A stretch of DNA of 64,000 nucleotides from Bufo bufo (taxonomy: Eukaryota > Chordata > Amphibia > Anura > Bufonidae). The notes under the pieces were generated by a model. That model made no database searches. It saw only the letters and a program-made list of their open reading frames with translations, and had not been told where the DNA came from. The stretch covers positions 302,229,122 through 302,293,121 of the forward strand of contig NC_053390.1 of the NCBI RefSeq assembly GCF_905171765.1, given 5' to 3'. The position numbers were made by a program, and so were the translations under genes. Of this stretch, positions 1-10,346 are shown piece after piece. The first letter of the stretch is position 1; every line of letters begins with the position of its first letter.

Positions 1-1332
1 TTGTCTTGTTAACTCAGGTGAGAATGTTGACGAGCACAAGGCTGGAGATCATTATGTCAGGCTGATTGGGTAAAAAAGGCAGACTTGACATGTTAAAAGG
101 AGGGTGATGCTTGAAATCATTGTTCTTCCATTGTTAACCATGGTGACCTGCAAAGAAACGCGTGCAGCCATCATTGCGTTGCATAAAAAGGGCTTCACAG
201 GCAAGGATATTGTGGCTACTAAGATTGCACCTCAATCAACAATTTATAGGATCATCAAGAACTTCAAGGAAAGAGGTTCAATTCTTGTTAAGAAGGCTTC
301 AGGGCATCCAAGAAAGTCCAGCAAGCGCCAGGATCGTCTCCTAAAGAGGATTCAGCTGCGGGATCGGAGTGCCACCAGTGCAGAGCTTGCTCAGGAATGG
401 CAGCAGGCAGGTGTGAGCGCATCTGCACGCACAGTGAGGCGAAGACTTTAGGAAGATGGCCTGGTGTCAAGAAGGGCAGCAAAGAAGCCACTTCTCTCCA
501 AAAAAAACATCAGGGACAGATTGATCTTCTGCAGAAAGTATAGTGAATGGACTGCTGAGGACTGGGGCAAAGTCATATTCTCCGATGAAGCCTCTTTCCG
601 ATTGTTTGGGGCATCTGGAAAAAGGCTTGTCCAGAGAAGAAAAGGTAAGCGCTACCATCAGTCCTGTGTCATGCCAACAGTAAAGCATCCTGAGACCATT
701 CATGTGTGGGGTTGCTTCTCATCCAAGGGAGTGGGCTCACTCACAATTTTGCCCAAAAACACAGCCATGAATAAAGAATGGTACCAAAACACCCTCCAAC
801 AGCAACTTCTTCCAACAATCCAACAACAGTTTGGTGAAGAACAATGCATTTTCCAGCATGATGGAGCACCGTGCCATAAGTCAAAAGTGATAACTAAGTG
901 GCTCGGGGACCAAAACGTTGACATTTTGGGTCCATGGCCTGGAAACTCCCCAGATCTTAATCCCATTGAGAACTTGTGGTCAATCCTCAAGAGGCGGGTG
1001 GACAAACAAAAACCCACTAATTCTGACAAACTCCAAGAAGTGATTATGAAAAAATGGGTTGCTATCAGTCAGGAATTGTCCCAGAAGTTGATTGAGAGCA
1101 TGCCCAGTCGAATTGCAGAGGTCCTGAAAAAGAAGGGCCAACACTGCAAATACTGACTCTTTGCATAAATGTCATGTAATTGTCGATAAAAGCCTTTGAA
1201 ACGTATGAAGTGCGTGTAATTATATTTCACTACATCACAGAAACAATTGAAACAAAGATCTGAAAGCAGTTTAGCAGCAAACTTTGTGAAAACTAATATT
1301 TGTGTCATTCTCAAAACTTTTGGCCACGACTG
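1..1332 (+). mobile_element. Tc1/mariner transposon, copy A (left end outside window)
   Basis: The right terminal repeat ends in CTTTTGGCCACGACTG at 1332, next to a TA target dinucleotide at 1333-1334. The same family occurs complete and inverted at 49725-51268 (1544 bp), so about 210 bp of the left end lie outside the window. The right flank continues the reverse-transcriptase reading of the class I ERV, so this copy is inserted into that provirus. Boundary and family are seen in the sequence. The original left TA cannot be checked here. Confidence 0.93.
140..1156 (+). pseudogene. Tc1-like transposase, one nonsense mutation
   Basis: DDE transposase for cut-and-paste movement. The frame starts at the ATG at 140. 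The N-terminal part has paired helix-turn-helix character (STIYRIIKNF, then a GHPRKSSKRQDR linker). The catalytic residues are visible as VIFSDEASF, FQHDGAPCH and NPIENLW. By my count 35 residues separate the second Asp and the Glu, so this is DD35E rather than the usual Tc1 DD34E. A single in-frame TAG at 449-451 splits the frame. The sister copy at 50 kb has TTG (Leu) at that codon, so this is a point nonsense change. Apart from that stop the frame is open to the end, about 339 codons, normal for the family. It is probably dead unless read through. Confidence 0.93.
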
Positions 1333-1334
1333 TA

Positions 1335-1749
1335 CATTGTTGGCACAGATTCCCCACAGTGCTACCCATTTTACTATGGTAGATCTTGCAAATGCATTTT
1401 TCTCAGTTCCATTATATCCGGATTGCAGATATCTTTTTGCTTTCACTAATGACAGGAAGCAATACACTTGGAAAGTCTTGCCTCAAAGTTCACACATTTC
1501 CCCCAGTATGTATAGTATAGTAGCCTTAGCCCAGGTTTTGGCAGATTGTCCCTTTCTATCTGAAGGAGTTGTCTTAGTTCAATATATACATGACTTACTT
1601 CTTTGCTGCCCTAAAGAGGATGTGTGTAAACAAGCCTGGGTGTCTCTCCTCACTTTCCGGGCTGCAAATGGTTGTAAAGCTTCTCGCAAGAAGCTTCAAT
1701 TTTGTTGTACCACTGTCGCCTTTCTAGGGCACTGTATATCTGCTGGGAT
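1335..1749 (+). pseudogene. ERV pol: reverse transcriptase, N-terminal part
   Basis: The translation shows the retroviral RT fingers/palm order: an LxQIP motif, an MVDLANAFF motif-A block, a VLPQ block, and the motif-C position. There the canonical aromatic-x-Asp-Asp reads YIHD, so the first catalytic aspartate is lost. The frame is cut at 1749 by a hAT transposon and continues at 4934. The left edge meets the Tc1 insertion. It is clearly a fossil. Confidence 0.85.
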
Positions 1750-1831
1750 CAGGGCCGCTGATAGGCCAGTACAGCTGGCCCAGTTGTACCGGGCCCGGCT
1801 GGCAGGGGGGCCCGGGCTGCCGACTCCCGAG

Positions 1832-3641
1832 TAGGGTTGCCACCCGTCCAGGATTCACCCGGACAGTCCGGGTTTGTAATCCTGTGCCCGGGTACAAGCC
1901 TTTCTTAGACCCGGGCACAGGATTATTCATTCAAACTGCAGTGTGGTCCGACCGAGACTCCGATCGCATATTTAAGCTGTCACTCCGGGTGATCAGCTGA
2001 GCGCAGCGCTCCCGAGCCTCCCCTCCTCCCTCCTCCCTCCTCCCTCCTCCAGTCTACACACTACAGTACAGTGATGCCAGGCAGCGCTGTGTTCACTCAC
2101 TGTTCAGGCTCCTCCCCTCGCTCCTCCCCTGCCTCCTAGTCCCTCCCTCCCTCTCTCTGATAAGGAAGTGATGACATCAGAGAGAGAGGCAGAGGGAGCT
2201 CCGTGGGAGAAATCATTCTTCTTCTCCTCTCCAGTCCAGCTCCAGCAGCCTGCCCATGTAGTGCCCACTGTGCCCTGCCTGCAGACAACCTGACCAAGAC
2301 AGTCCTGACTCCTGAGTCCTGACACCTGTCCTAGTCTGTCACTCACTTCTAAAAAGGTAGAAATATAAAACATTTGAATTGTGTAATTGTATGTAACAGT
2401 GTGGGCTTCTGTCACCCCACTAAACTCTTTTTTTTTGCCTTCTTATAATCCCTATACTGCGATATATGAATACATAATGTTATTAGTCATTTTGGTTCAG
2501 TAGATAATGAATAAAACAGATTTTTATAATATGTAAATTACCTGTCTACCAGCAGGCAGGGCGGTTACTTGCTGGTAGCATCCGCATCCTCCTATCATAA
2601 TGACGCCCCCTCCTCATGTTGATTGACAGGGCCAGCGAACGCGATCGTCCTCTGGCTGGCCCTGTCTGCTATCAAGTTATTGCGCCTGCGCCGTAGCGGT
2701 CTTCAGTCGGCACAGGCGCACTGAGAGGAGGACGCTCGCTCGGCCGCTCCTTCCTCAGTGCGCCTGCGCCGGGTGTAGATGTGACGTCATTGGTGTAGGC
2801 GCACTGAGGAAGGAGCGGCCGAGCGTGCGTCCTCCTCTCAGTGCGCCTGTGCCGACTGAAGACCGCTACGGCGCAGGCGCAATAACTTGATAGCAGACAG
2901 GGCCAGCCAGAGGACGATCGCGTTCGCTGGCCCTGTCAATCAACATGAGGAGGGGGCGTCATTATGATAGGAGGATGCGGATGCTACCAGCAAGTAACCG
3001 CCCTGCCTGCTGGTAGAGAGGTAATTTACATATTATAAAAATCTGTTTTATTCATTATCTACTGAACCAAAATGACTAATAACATTATGTATTCATATAT
3101 CGCAGTATAGGGATTATAAGAAGCCGAAAAAAAAAAAAAAAAAAGAGTTTAGTGGGGTGACAGAAGCCCTTTAAACAGGTTTCTGAATCTGTCAATCATC
3201 AGAAAAAACGTTATGTTATGTAGCTGACTGACATTAGCGATGTGCTGATGTCAGCAGTACATAACTCCCTGCCTGCCGCTGCCGCCGTTCTCTTAAAATA
3301 AAGACTTATCATATGCTAATGAGCCTCTAGGTGCTATGAGGGCGTTCCTGCAGCACCTAGAGGCTCCGTCTATTCACCCTTTGGCAGTGGCACGCCCATG
3401 TCCAGTTGATTGACGTCCGAGTTCTCCTCTTCGTCCCGTAAATCCCGCGCCTGCGCCGAATACTAAACGGGACGGCGCAGGCGTGGGATCAGGGGCGTAA
3501 CGATCGCGGTGCGACAGCGACCAAGGGTGGAGACGGGACATGGTTGGAGGCGGGACATGGGCGTGGCTGGAGGCGGGGCCTGGAAGGGGGCCCTCCCTCC
3601 CTTCTGTTCGGGTTTGGCTTGAAGAAAAGGTGGCAACCCTA
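1832..3641. mobile_element. Second hAT-type element nested inside the first
   Basis: The termini are TAGGGTTGCCACC and GGTGGCAACCCTA, flanked by the 8-bp duplication CTCCCGAG at 1824-1831 and 3642-3649. The element is 1810 bp and non-coding. It contains a large palindromic MITE (2403-3169) and GC-rich hairpins. Reading frames inside it are short and without domain content. The TSD match is exact, so the boundaries are secure. The superfamily follows from TSD length and termini. Confidence 0.9.
2403..3169. mobile_element. Long palindromic MITE (arms about 380 bp)
   Basis: The left arm begins GGGCTTCTGTCACCCCAC and the right arm ends with its complement. The arms stay nearly complementary to a centre near 2785, so the unit can fold into one long hairpin. 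They carry GC-rich CGCCTGCGCC motifs and a TGACGTCA octamer at the centre (2782-2789). Termini of this type occur in Harbinger-like MITEs, but I cannot see a clean 3-bp TSD, so the superfamily is uncertain. Confidence 0.8.
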
Positions 3642-3711
3642 CTCCCGAGCCATTTTAATTTTTTTGCTGTCAGTGGGCTGGCTCCAGTAACAGCAGGCAG
3701 TGTGGGGGCGG

Positions 3712-3785
3712 CGCTCACTCACTGACGTCACACGCCTGCTCCTCCCACTAGGCGGCGCAGGCGCGTGACGTCAGTGAGTGAGCGC
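3712..3785. repeat. Short hairpin with two TGACGTCA sites
   Basis: An inverted repeat has arms reading CGCTCACTCACTGACGTCA and its complement. It holds one perfect CRE octamer in each arm (3723-3730 and 3766-3773). It lies between the inner hAT right end and the minisatellite of the outer hAT, and is part of that transposon. Confidence 0.8.
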
Positions 3786-3999
3786 TGCCGCCCGCACTTG
3801 TTACTGGAGGGTGGAGGGAGGAGGCAGGAGCTGAATGTAAGGTAGTATTTTAGTAAAGAGATGAGCGCTGTGCCTGTGCTAAAATTAAAGTTACTGTCTG
3901 CAGCCTGCACGGCTGCACCGATTTATTAATGTATACTACTGTGAGTGGCGGGGGGGGGGGATCTATATGGATGACGTCATGACGGCACTGTTATAGGGA

Positions 4000-4745
4000 G
4001 GGCGGGGGATCCGTGGATGGCACTGTTATGGGGGGGGGTCTGTCATGTGGATGACACTTATGGGGGGGGGCCGGGGGGTCTGTGGATGACACTTATGGGG
4101 GGGATCTGTGGATGGCACCATTATGGAGGGGGATCTGTGGATGACACTGTTATGGGGGGGATCTGTGGATGACACTGTTATGGGGGGATCTGTGGATGAC
4201 ACTGTTATGGGGGGATCTGTGGATGACTGTTATGGGGGGGATCTGTGGATGGCACTGTTATGGAGGGTATCTGTGAATGGCACTGTTATGGAGGGGTATC
4301 TGTGGATGACACATAGCATAAGATGCTATATACGGTATGTGTCATCCACAGATCCCCCTCTATAACAGTGCCATCCACAGATCCCCCCATAACAGTGCCA
4401 TCCACAGATCCCCTCCATAACAGTGCCATCCACAGATCCCCCCATAACAGTGCCATCCACAGATCCCCTCCATAACAGTGCCATCCACAGATCCCCTCCA
4501 TAACAGTGCCATCCACAGATCCCCTCCATAACAGTGCCATCCACAGATCCCCTCCATAACAGTGCCATCCACAGATCCCCTCCATAACAGTGCCATCCAC
4601 AGATCCCCTCCATAACAGTGCCATCCACAGATCCCCTCCATAAAAGTGCCATTCACAGATCCCCTCCATAACAGTGCCATTCACAGATCCCCTCCATAAC
4701 AGTGCCATTCACAGATCCCCTCCATAACAGCGCCATTCACAGATG
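4000..4745. repeat. Inverted (head-to-head) 27-bp minisatellite
   Basis: The unit is about 26-28 bp with core CTGTGGATGGCACTGTTATG. It runs in one orientation from about 4000 to 4310 and in the opposite orientation from about 4340 to 4745. The inversion axis lies near 4325 (ACACATAGCAT...GTATGTGT). It lies within the hAT at 1750-4925. Reading frames on both strands here are translations of the repeat, not genes. Confidence 0.92.
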
Positions 4746-4933
4746 ACCCCCCAGCGCCATAAATATCACTTGTAGACAAATCTGCATGTTGTTTCAAGGC
4801 AGCGTCTGGGGAGGGGCCAAGGGCGGGGCCAGGGGTGTGGCTGAAGGAGGGATCAGGGGGTGGAGCTGAAGGGGGCCCCGTCATGTATGCTGTACGGGGC
4901 CCCATGATTTCTATCAGCGGCCCTGGCTGGGAT

Positions 4934-6162
4934 TATACATCTCACCCCAGACCGAATAACTGCAATCCAACAAATTCCTCTGCCTACTACTGTGGGGGCT
5001 CTGAGAATTTATTTGGGTCTAGTCTCATACTGTAGGCCTTGGATCAGGAATGCCTCTGCTCTTATGCAACCCTTGTCTAATTGTCTCACCTATCTTCCTT
5101 TTTCATTGACAGATGAGGCCATGGAGAGCTTCCATACATTAAAACTAGTCATCAGTTCCACACCAGCATTGGGTCTACCTTACTACAAAAAAGATTTCAG
5201 ACTCTATTGCACTGAATGTCTTGGCCACGCTTCAGCTGTTCTCACCCAAGCTAGGGCTGGCCAACAGCGTCCATGGGCGTATTACTCTGCCAGACATGAT
5301 CCAGTGGCTAGAGGAGTGCCATCTTGTGTCCGTGCAGTAGTGGTCATACAACTCATGCTTGACAAAAGCTCTGAGATTGTGCTTAATTATCCAATCACTG
5401 CTTTTGTCCCTCATGACAGCTCGGCCATTCTCACACAAGTACAGCCAAAATACTGGTCCACCGCCAGACACCTAAGACTAGAATGTGCACTACTTATGCC
5501 ACCAAATGTCACCATTAAAAGGTGAACATCTTTGAATCCAGCTACTCTGCTGCCTCTGGAGGGGGAGGGAGTAGTAAGTAGTATGAGTCATCTAGCTGAA
5601 TATCTTCCTGACCCGGAATATAAACAAGACTGTCTCCAACTAATGCCCCAAGAGACAGCAGGGTTTGATATTCGTGGAAGATACTCCCTTAGGAAACCCA
5701 GATTTAGAGATCTTTGTGGATGGATCGCGGTATGGTGTCCAGGGGAAGTTTTATACTGGCTGGGTGTGCAGTTGTCACTCAGTACGATACGATCAAAGCG
5801 GAATCACTGCCCTCTCACATGTCTGCACAGGAAGCTGAACTTAAGGCTTTGGAAGAGGCCTGCAGGTATGCGGAGGGAAAAACTGCAAACATCTATACGG
5901 ATTCCAGGTATGCTTTTGGGATCACCCATGATTATGGTCCAATTTGGAAGGCTAGAGATTTCCTTACAGCAAATGGCAAGCCAAATAAACATGGGCCATT
6001 AGTCAGGAAAAACCCTTGAAGCTTCCCTGCCAGTTAGCTTTGAAACACTCAAAACCTTACAGTCTCAAGCAACCAAAGCGGAAAAGGCAGTATGGGTAGA
6101 GAAAGGAGCATGGGAACTTAGAGGAAAGCTGTGTTTGCCCCATGCCTTGTTCCCAGTCACAG
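4934..6162 (+). pseudogene. ERV pol: RT connection and RNase H
   Basis: This continues the RT fragment after the hAT insertion. Thumb/connection-like sequence runs to a stop at about 5525. A retroviral RNase H follows, with an EIFVDGSRYG block, a second block around AQEAELKAL, and a TDSRYAFG block, shifted between frames by indels near 5760 and 6010. The right edge is the 16-bp target duplication (6147-6162) of the Penelope-like insertion. It is non-functional. Confidence 0.83.
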
Positions 6163-7090
6163 TGGAGGCTATAAACAATGGCAGCTCACCTGGGAGATCC
6201 GTATGGGAAGGTGCTCTCCTCAAGGATTACCCAGAACCAGGAGAAATATACAATAATAGTGGAGGGGTACTCAAATATCAAGGAGCCTAGGGCAGCAGAT
6301 ATATAAGCAGTGTAATGTTTATTGGACACTAATAGAACTAAATCATGTGGAGCATCATATAAAAATGACATTTAAAAAATATATAAAATGCAAAATACAT
6401 AAACGTCTAAAAATGATAGCAAGTGGCTGACAGTGATCAAAGGTATATTAGCACATCCATATATGCTGACTGTAGCACCATATATATGCTGACTGTAACA
6501 CCGTAAGTAGCCAAATATCACCTAAAACAAGTGGTTGCCCGGTGGACATACACTGTAGACAAATGTCCCATAGAAATACAGGCGTGCCGCTGTGGAGAGT
6601 GTCTCCTATTGGTGTGGCCTAGTAAAATAGATGAATATGGAAATATGTCCGTTCCGTGTATCATGAGACCATGCGGGTAACAATATGCTTGACCACCATA
6701 TGATAGGTCAATATACACATCCCTTTACACACTGCCGGTCAAAAAATCTTACCACCGGATGGTACTCTTTCGTCCACTGCCGAACCTGCTACCGGCGTCT
6801 CGTGTAGTCTCGCGGTATCAAGGTGGCGTCCCACGTGACTTAGCGGCGGTGACACGTGATAGAAAGTCCACGTGATCAGGAAGTAATATGTGGTACGATA
6901 TGCGTCTGTTAGTCTCGCGTCTTCCAATGGAGGTTTCTATGCGGTGTATTTCTGTAGTCCTGGATTTGTAATAAATGGCCGTATTGTACCATTAGAGAAA
7001 GCCACATATGGCAAAGTTCATATTCATATGTTGCTTGCTACTCCGTCCAAATGTACCATACGCGTTTCAGGGTACCTTCCCTTCTTCAGT
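6163..7090 (-). mobile_element. Penelope-like / retrozyme-like non-autonomous insertion
   Basis: The 928-bp insert is bounded by a 16-bp duplication, TTGTTCCCAGTCACAG, at 6147-6162 and 7091-7106. Such a long TSD fits target-primed reverse transcription. The element is read on the minus strand because a hammerhead-like core sits at its 7090 end. That core resembles the CCTGA...AAACGCGT block near the 3' end of the Penelope element at 57.3 kb and in a fragment near 20.75 kb. It has no convincing ORF. The insertion itself is certain; the family assignment is inference. Confidence 0.72.
7055..7089 (-). ncRNA. Hammerhead-ribozyme-like core
   Basis: On the minus strand: CTGAAGA (fits CUGANGA), then AGGG-loop-CCCT able to form stem II, then GAAA, then ACGCGT and an A that could be the NUH cleavage position. 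These are the conserved hammerhead elements in correct order and spacing. Stem III would be only 1-2 bp around the palindrome ACGCGT, as reported for Penelope-associated hammerheads. Stem I cannot be confirmed because the insert ends at the core. Confidence 0.55.
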
Positions 7091-7596
7091 TTGTTCCCAG
7101 TCACAGCCCAGGCCACTCATGGGAATACTCACCTGTCCAAAACTGCGATGACTGCTCTTGTTTACAACCACTGGTTTACTCCAGGGTTCAGTGTAGCTGC
7201 AGCCAAATTCATTTAGGCTTGTATGATTTGTTCCCATCACAACAGAGGAAGGATGGTAAAAACACCATTGAGGCACACTCCCAGGCCTGATTTGCAAATA
7301 GATAACATCCAACTACCCAAAGTTGGGACCCTAGAATATGTTTTGGTATGTGAAGATCTGTTTTCAGGGTGGCCAGAAGCCTATCCTGTGGCAAATGCCA
7401 CTGCACAAACCACAGCCAAGAAACTTCTAATGAGATAGTTTGCCAATATGGGGTCCCAGAGACAATTGAGAGTGAACGAGGTTCTCAGTTTACAGGGGAG
7501 GTTATGCAGGAAATTATGGGAGCCGTGGGCATTGAACAAGCTTTCCAGACTGTGTATCACCCACAAAGCAGCGGTAGAGTAGAGCGATCCAACAAT
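7091..7596 (+). pseudogene. ERV pol: integrase zinc finger and catalytic core
   Basis: An HHCC-type zinc-binding region (HGNTHLSK, later CMICSHHN) is followed by the integrase core with VLVCEDLFSGWPEA. The second catalytic position reads ESERGSQF, where an aspartate is normal, and the glutamate lies in SGRVERSN. A stop at 7436 and a frameshift split the core. The segment ends at the solo LTR insertion (TSD ACAAT at 7592-7596). Confidence 0.85.
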
Positions 7597-8460
7597 TGTG
7601 GCGAAACCAACCTCGCCACTGGGTTTTGGAGAGGCCTGGCTGCTGGCCTCTTGCCCCAGGATTATGGGCCATATACTAACTTTTAAACCCCTGAACCGAT
7701 TCAAGTGAATTTTGGATAGGTTTGTCCCCAAGTTATACTGTTTTTAAATTGATGTAAGTTATATGTATGGCCAATGTAAACTCACAAAGTTGTAACAATT
7801 TATAATAAGTGTAACTTGTCAGCTTGGGAGGAAAATGCTGGGTGTGTTTCTATTGTGCCATTGTCCCATTGTGTGTTTAAAGGGTGATGTCTGTCCTGTT
7901 GTCTGCGCATGTGTATTGGTGACTTCTCTTTGTCTTGAGAGATAATTGGATTACGCCTCGGTTGTCTCCGGGACAGAGAGGAGGAAACCATGATGCATTG
8001 TGGGGATGTATTGTCTCTGTGTATCCTACAATGCTGCATATCTGTCCTATGTCACAAGTCTTCCTTCTGGTCCCCTAGGGGCGTGTACTTACATTGTATG
8101 TGTTGTAACATATTGATTGGCTGTATTCAAACCCCTGTGGGCGGACCTGTATTTGCAACAACTCTAATAAAAACCAGGCTGGGTGTGTCAGCACCTCAGA
8201 CCACTGCTTGACCCTCAACACGGAGCCTTGTCTCGTTATTGGGGGGATTCACTGTATGCTGTTAGAAGACCGATTGCCAGAAGTGTAAGCTGATTCCTGT
8301 TCGTCTGCTAGCAGCTATTCGTGAGGTTCCTGTTTGGAGTGCTACTTTGTATCCAGTTCGGGAGTTTGGTGTATCCTGCAGTAGCTGTGCCTGTCTCTCA
8401 GAAAGGGGCTTATCGCCTAAACGGATTTTAACCCCTTGTCTGCTGAAACGGTCCGTTACA
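7597..8460 (+). mobile_element. Solo LTR inserted in ERV integrase
   Basis: The element starts TGTGGCGAAACC and ends CCGTTACA (TG...CA). It is flanked by the 5-bp duplication ACAAT at 7592-7596 and 8461-8465. It contains a polyadenylation signal AATAAA near 8167 and a CCAAT-like ATTGG near 8115, as expected for U3-R-U5. The integrase reading continues without loss after it. No internal retroviral sequence is present, so two LTRs have probably recombined. It differs from the LTR of the host provirus (9922 onward). Confidence 0.88.
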
Positions 8461-8465
8461 ACAAT

Positions 8466-8933
8466 TAAATCAAAAATACAGAAGGCCATGGCTGAACTGA
8501 ATAAGCCATGGACAGAGTGCCTACCCTTGGCACTCTTCTCCATCCGGTATATACCTAACCAGAAGACAGGACTGAGTCCATATGAAGTACTCTATGGTAA
8601 TGCCCCTAGATTAGGACTCTATTTTCCACAACAACTCCAAATGCAGCATAGTAGGCTTTCAAATTACGTTATCTGTCTTATAAACAGACTGTCTAATGTA
8701 TATTCCCAAGTTTTTGCTTCTCTTCCAGATCCAGACAGTATAGATGCAACTTATTCTCTACAACCAGGAGATTGAGTAGTGGTGAAAGGACACATGCGTA
8801 AAGTCCTAGAATCACGGTTTGAGGGTCCACATCCAGTACTGTTAACCACCGCCACTGCAAGTTGGAAGGAAAGCACAATTGGGTCTATGCATCGCACTGT
8901 AAAAAAAGTACCTGAACATCAAGTGCCAGAATG
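8466..8933 (+). pseudogene. ERV pol: integrase C-terminal part
   Basis: This continues the integrase after the solo LTR. It includes the conserved block in which host-tRNA-primed class I pols read TGLSPYEVLYG, followed by a basic C-terminal tail. An in-frame stop interrupts at about 8775 and the frame closes at 8933. It is a decayed fossil. Confidence 0.8.
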
Positions 8934-8939
8934 ACTGCA

Positions 8940-9640
8940 AGGGCCGTAATGTTTTTGCATGCCAATGTACCCTGATTAAGGTGCTGATGCCATTTGTTCT
9001 ACTTTTGCCTCCTGAGTGGGATCAAGTCAGTAAGCAACGCAATGTTCGGTCATGGCTAAGGAGGTCGCTCCCTACATCTTTTGATTCTCATGTTTGTATA
9101 GATGCTATGGGAGTCCCTAGAGGAGTTCCTGGGGAATTTAAGGCTAGAAACCAGATAGCTGCAGGTTTTGAATCAATATTTCCTATGTTTAGCATAAATA
9201 AAAATGTAGACTGGATTAACTATTTTGTAATATAATCAACAGAGATTCGTGAATTATACCTGAGATGCGGTGAAAGGAATAGCAGAACAACTGAGCTCTT
9301 CATCGGTGATGGTGTTACAGAACTGACTGGCCCTCGCCATGATCTTGGCAGAAAAAGGAGGCATCTGCAAGATGATTGGAAGTTCCTGCTGCACCTTTAT
9401 TCTGAACAACAGTGCCCCTGACGGAAGCATCACCAAGGCTTTGAAAGTACTGATGGCTTTATCGAACGAACTGGCGGAAAACTCAGGAATCAACAACCCA
9501 TTTACTTCATAGCTAGAACAGTGGTTTGGGAACTGGTATAGTGTGTTGGCTAGTCTGTTAATTACTCTAGTAGTAGTATTTTTGGTATTGGAATTAATAG
9601 GGTGTTGTGTGGTTCCTTGTTTTATTTTTATTTTATTTTT
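8940..9640 (+). pseudogene. ERV env remnant with transmembrane subunit
   Basis: Several frames with stops show a recognisable retroviral transmembrane-subunit layout: a heptad region, then a CX6CC cysteine cluster (about 9366-9395), then a hydrophobic membrane-spanning stretch near 9540-9630. The upstream surface-subunit part is largely lost. CX6CC is the class I (gamma/epsilon-type) arrangement. It carries several stops and cannot encode a full envelope. Confidence 0.7.
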
Positions 9641-9921
9641 ATGTTCAATTCGATCATGCCTGCAAACATCATGCATTGTGAGACTGTCAAAAACAAAGAT
9701 CATTATGAGCACCTCCTTGAGGAATGGAATTCCATCCTAAAACAAATAAAACCTTGTTCATGGTTGTGGAGTAAATAGAGCAAGATGAAAGCAAACCCAA
9801 AATGGAGTTGGGGAACCTGGTAAAGCAATAAGGAAAGTCTAGCTCTTCGCCGTTTAGGACGTTGGGATAGTACCTCATTTTGCTTATTCATCTTGTATCT
9901 ATTTACCACAAACGGGGGAAT

Positions 9922-9941
9922 TGTCAGAGAGAGGTTTTATT

Positions 9942-10004
<63 letters not shown>

Positions 10005-10346
10005 GTATTACTCTTTTCTGTCCACAAGATGGCAGCTAACCAGATGTGTGAGCCTTGTGTGAATTTATTTGTCTTAAGGTCACTATGTGGGGCGGGGGAG
10101 GGGGAGTTAGGGTGCCATTTTTGAATGTGCCAATGAAACTCAAGGATAAAATTGCCAAACTACTCCCATTTTGTCAAAGAGCCAATAACCTTTATTTAAG
10201 GACCACCCTTTTTGTCTACCTCATCTCCTATATAAGTGTATGTTACTTGAATAAAGGATGATATATTTTCCATTATACCAGACTGTATTGGTCTCATTGA
10301 GAAAGCTGTATGAGCTCATACTTACAATCCTAATTGATTTGGCACC
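9922..10346 (+). mobile_element. Probable 3' LTR of the class I ERV
   Basis: A purine-rich tract (AAACGGGGGAA, about 9910-9920) immediately precedes TGTCAGAGAG at 9922, the expected polypurine-tract/LTR junction. AATAAA occurs near 10252 and the LTR probably ends CACCACA near 10346. An expanded (TA)n microsatellite lies in U3 at about 9949-9999. The right edge is approximate because the 5' LTR is outside the window. Confidence 0.65.
9949..9999. repeat. (TA)n microsatellite
   Basis: About 25 TA units follow a short CT tract, inside the putative ERV LTR. Tyr/Ile-repeat frames here are artefacts. Confidence 0.95.

Larger units (their letters stand above)
1750..4925. mobile_element. Non-autonomous hAT transposon inserted in ERV pol
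   Basis: The terminal inverted repeats are CAGGGCCGCTGATAG at the left and CTATCAGCGGCCCTG at the right. The 8-bp target duplication GCTGGGAT lies at 1742-1749 and 4926-4933. An 8-bp TSD and CAGGG termini are hallmarks of the hAT superfamily. The 3176-bp element has no transposase. Its interior holds a second hAT (1832-3641), GC-rich hairpins and a large inverted minisatellite. The RT reading of the ERV resumes directly after the right TSD. Confidence 0.92.
1333..10346 (+). mobile_element. Class I endogenous retrovirus, degraded and multiply interrupted; 5' part outside window
   Basis: Pieces of one provirus appear in order on the plus strand: RT, RNase H, integrase, env transmembrane region, a polypurine tract and a 3' LTR. 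The gag gene and 5' LTR would lie left of the window. Removing four insertions (Tc1 at the left edge, hAT 1750-4925, a Penelope-like fragment 6163-7090, solo LTR 7597-8460) makes the pol pieces contiguous, because each insertion is bounded by a duplicated target. Stops, frameshifts and altered catalytic residues show it is long dead. The class I (gamma/epsilon-like) call rests on the pol motifs and a CX6CC motif in env. Confidence 0.85.

Noticed and set aside
4108..4708. Several repeat-encoded frames (MALLWRGSVDG and similar)
   Set aside because: Products of the inverted 27-bp minisatellite.
4000..4745. CRISPR-like regular repeats
   Set aside because: Units are contiguous and nearly identical with no unique spacers, and the genome is vertebrate.
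1333..10346. Potentially active retrovirus
   Set aside because: Altered catalytic residues in RT and integrase, many stops and four insertions show an old fossil.
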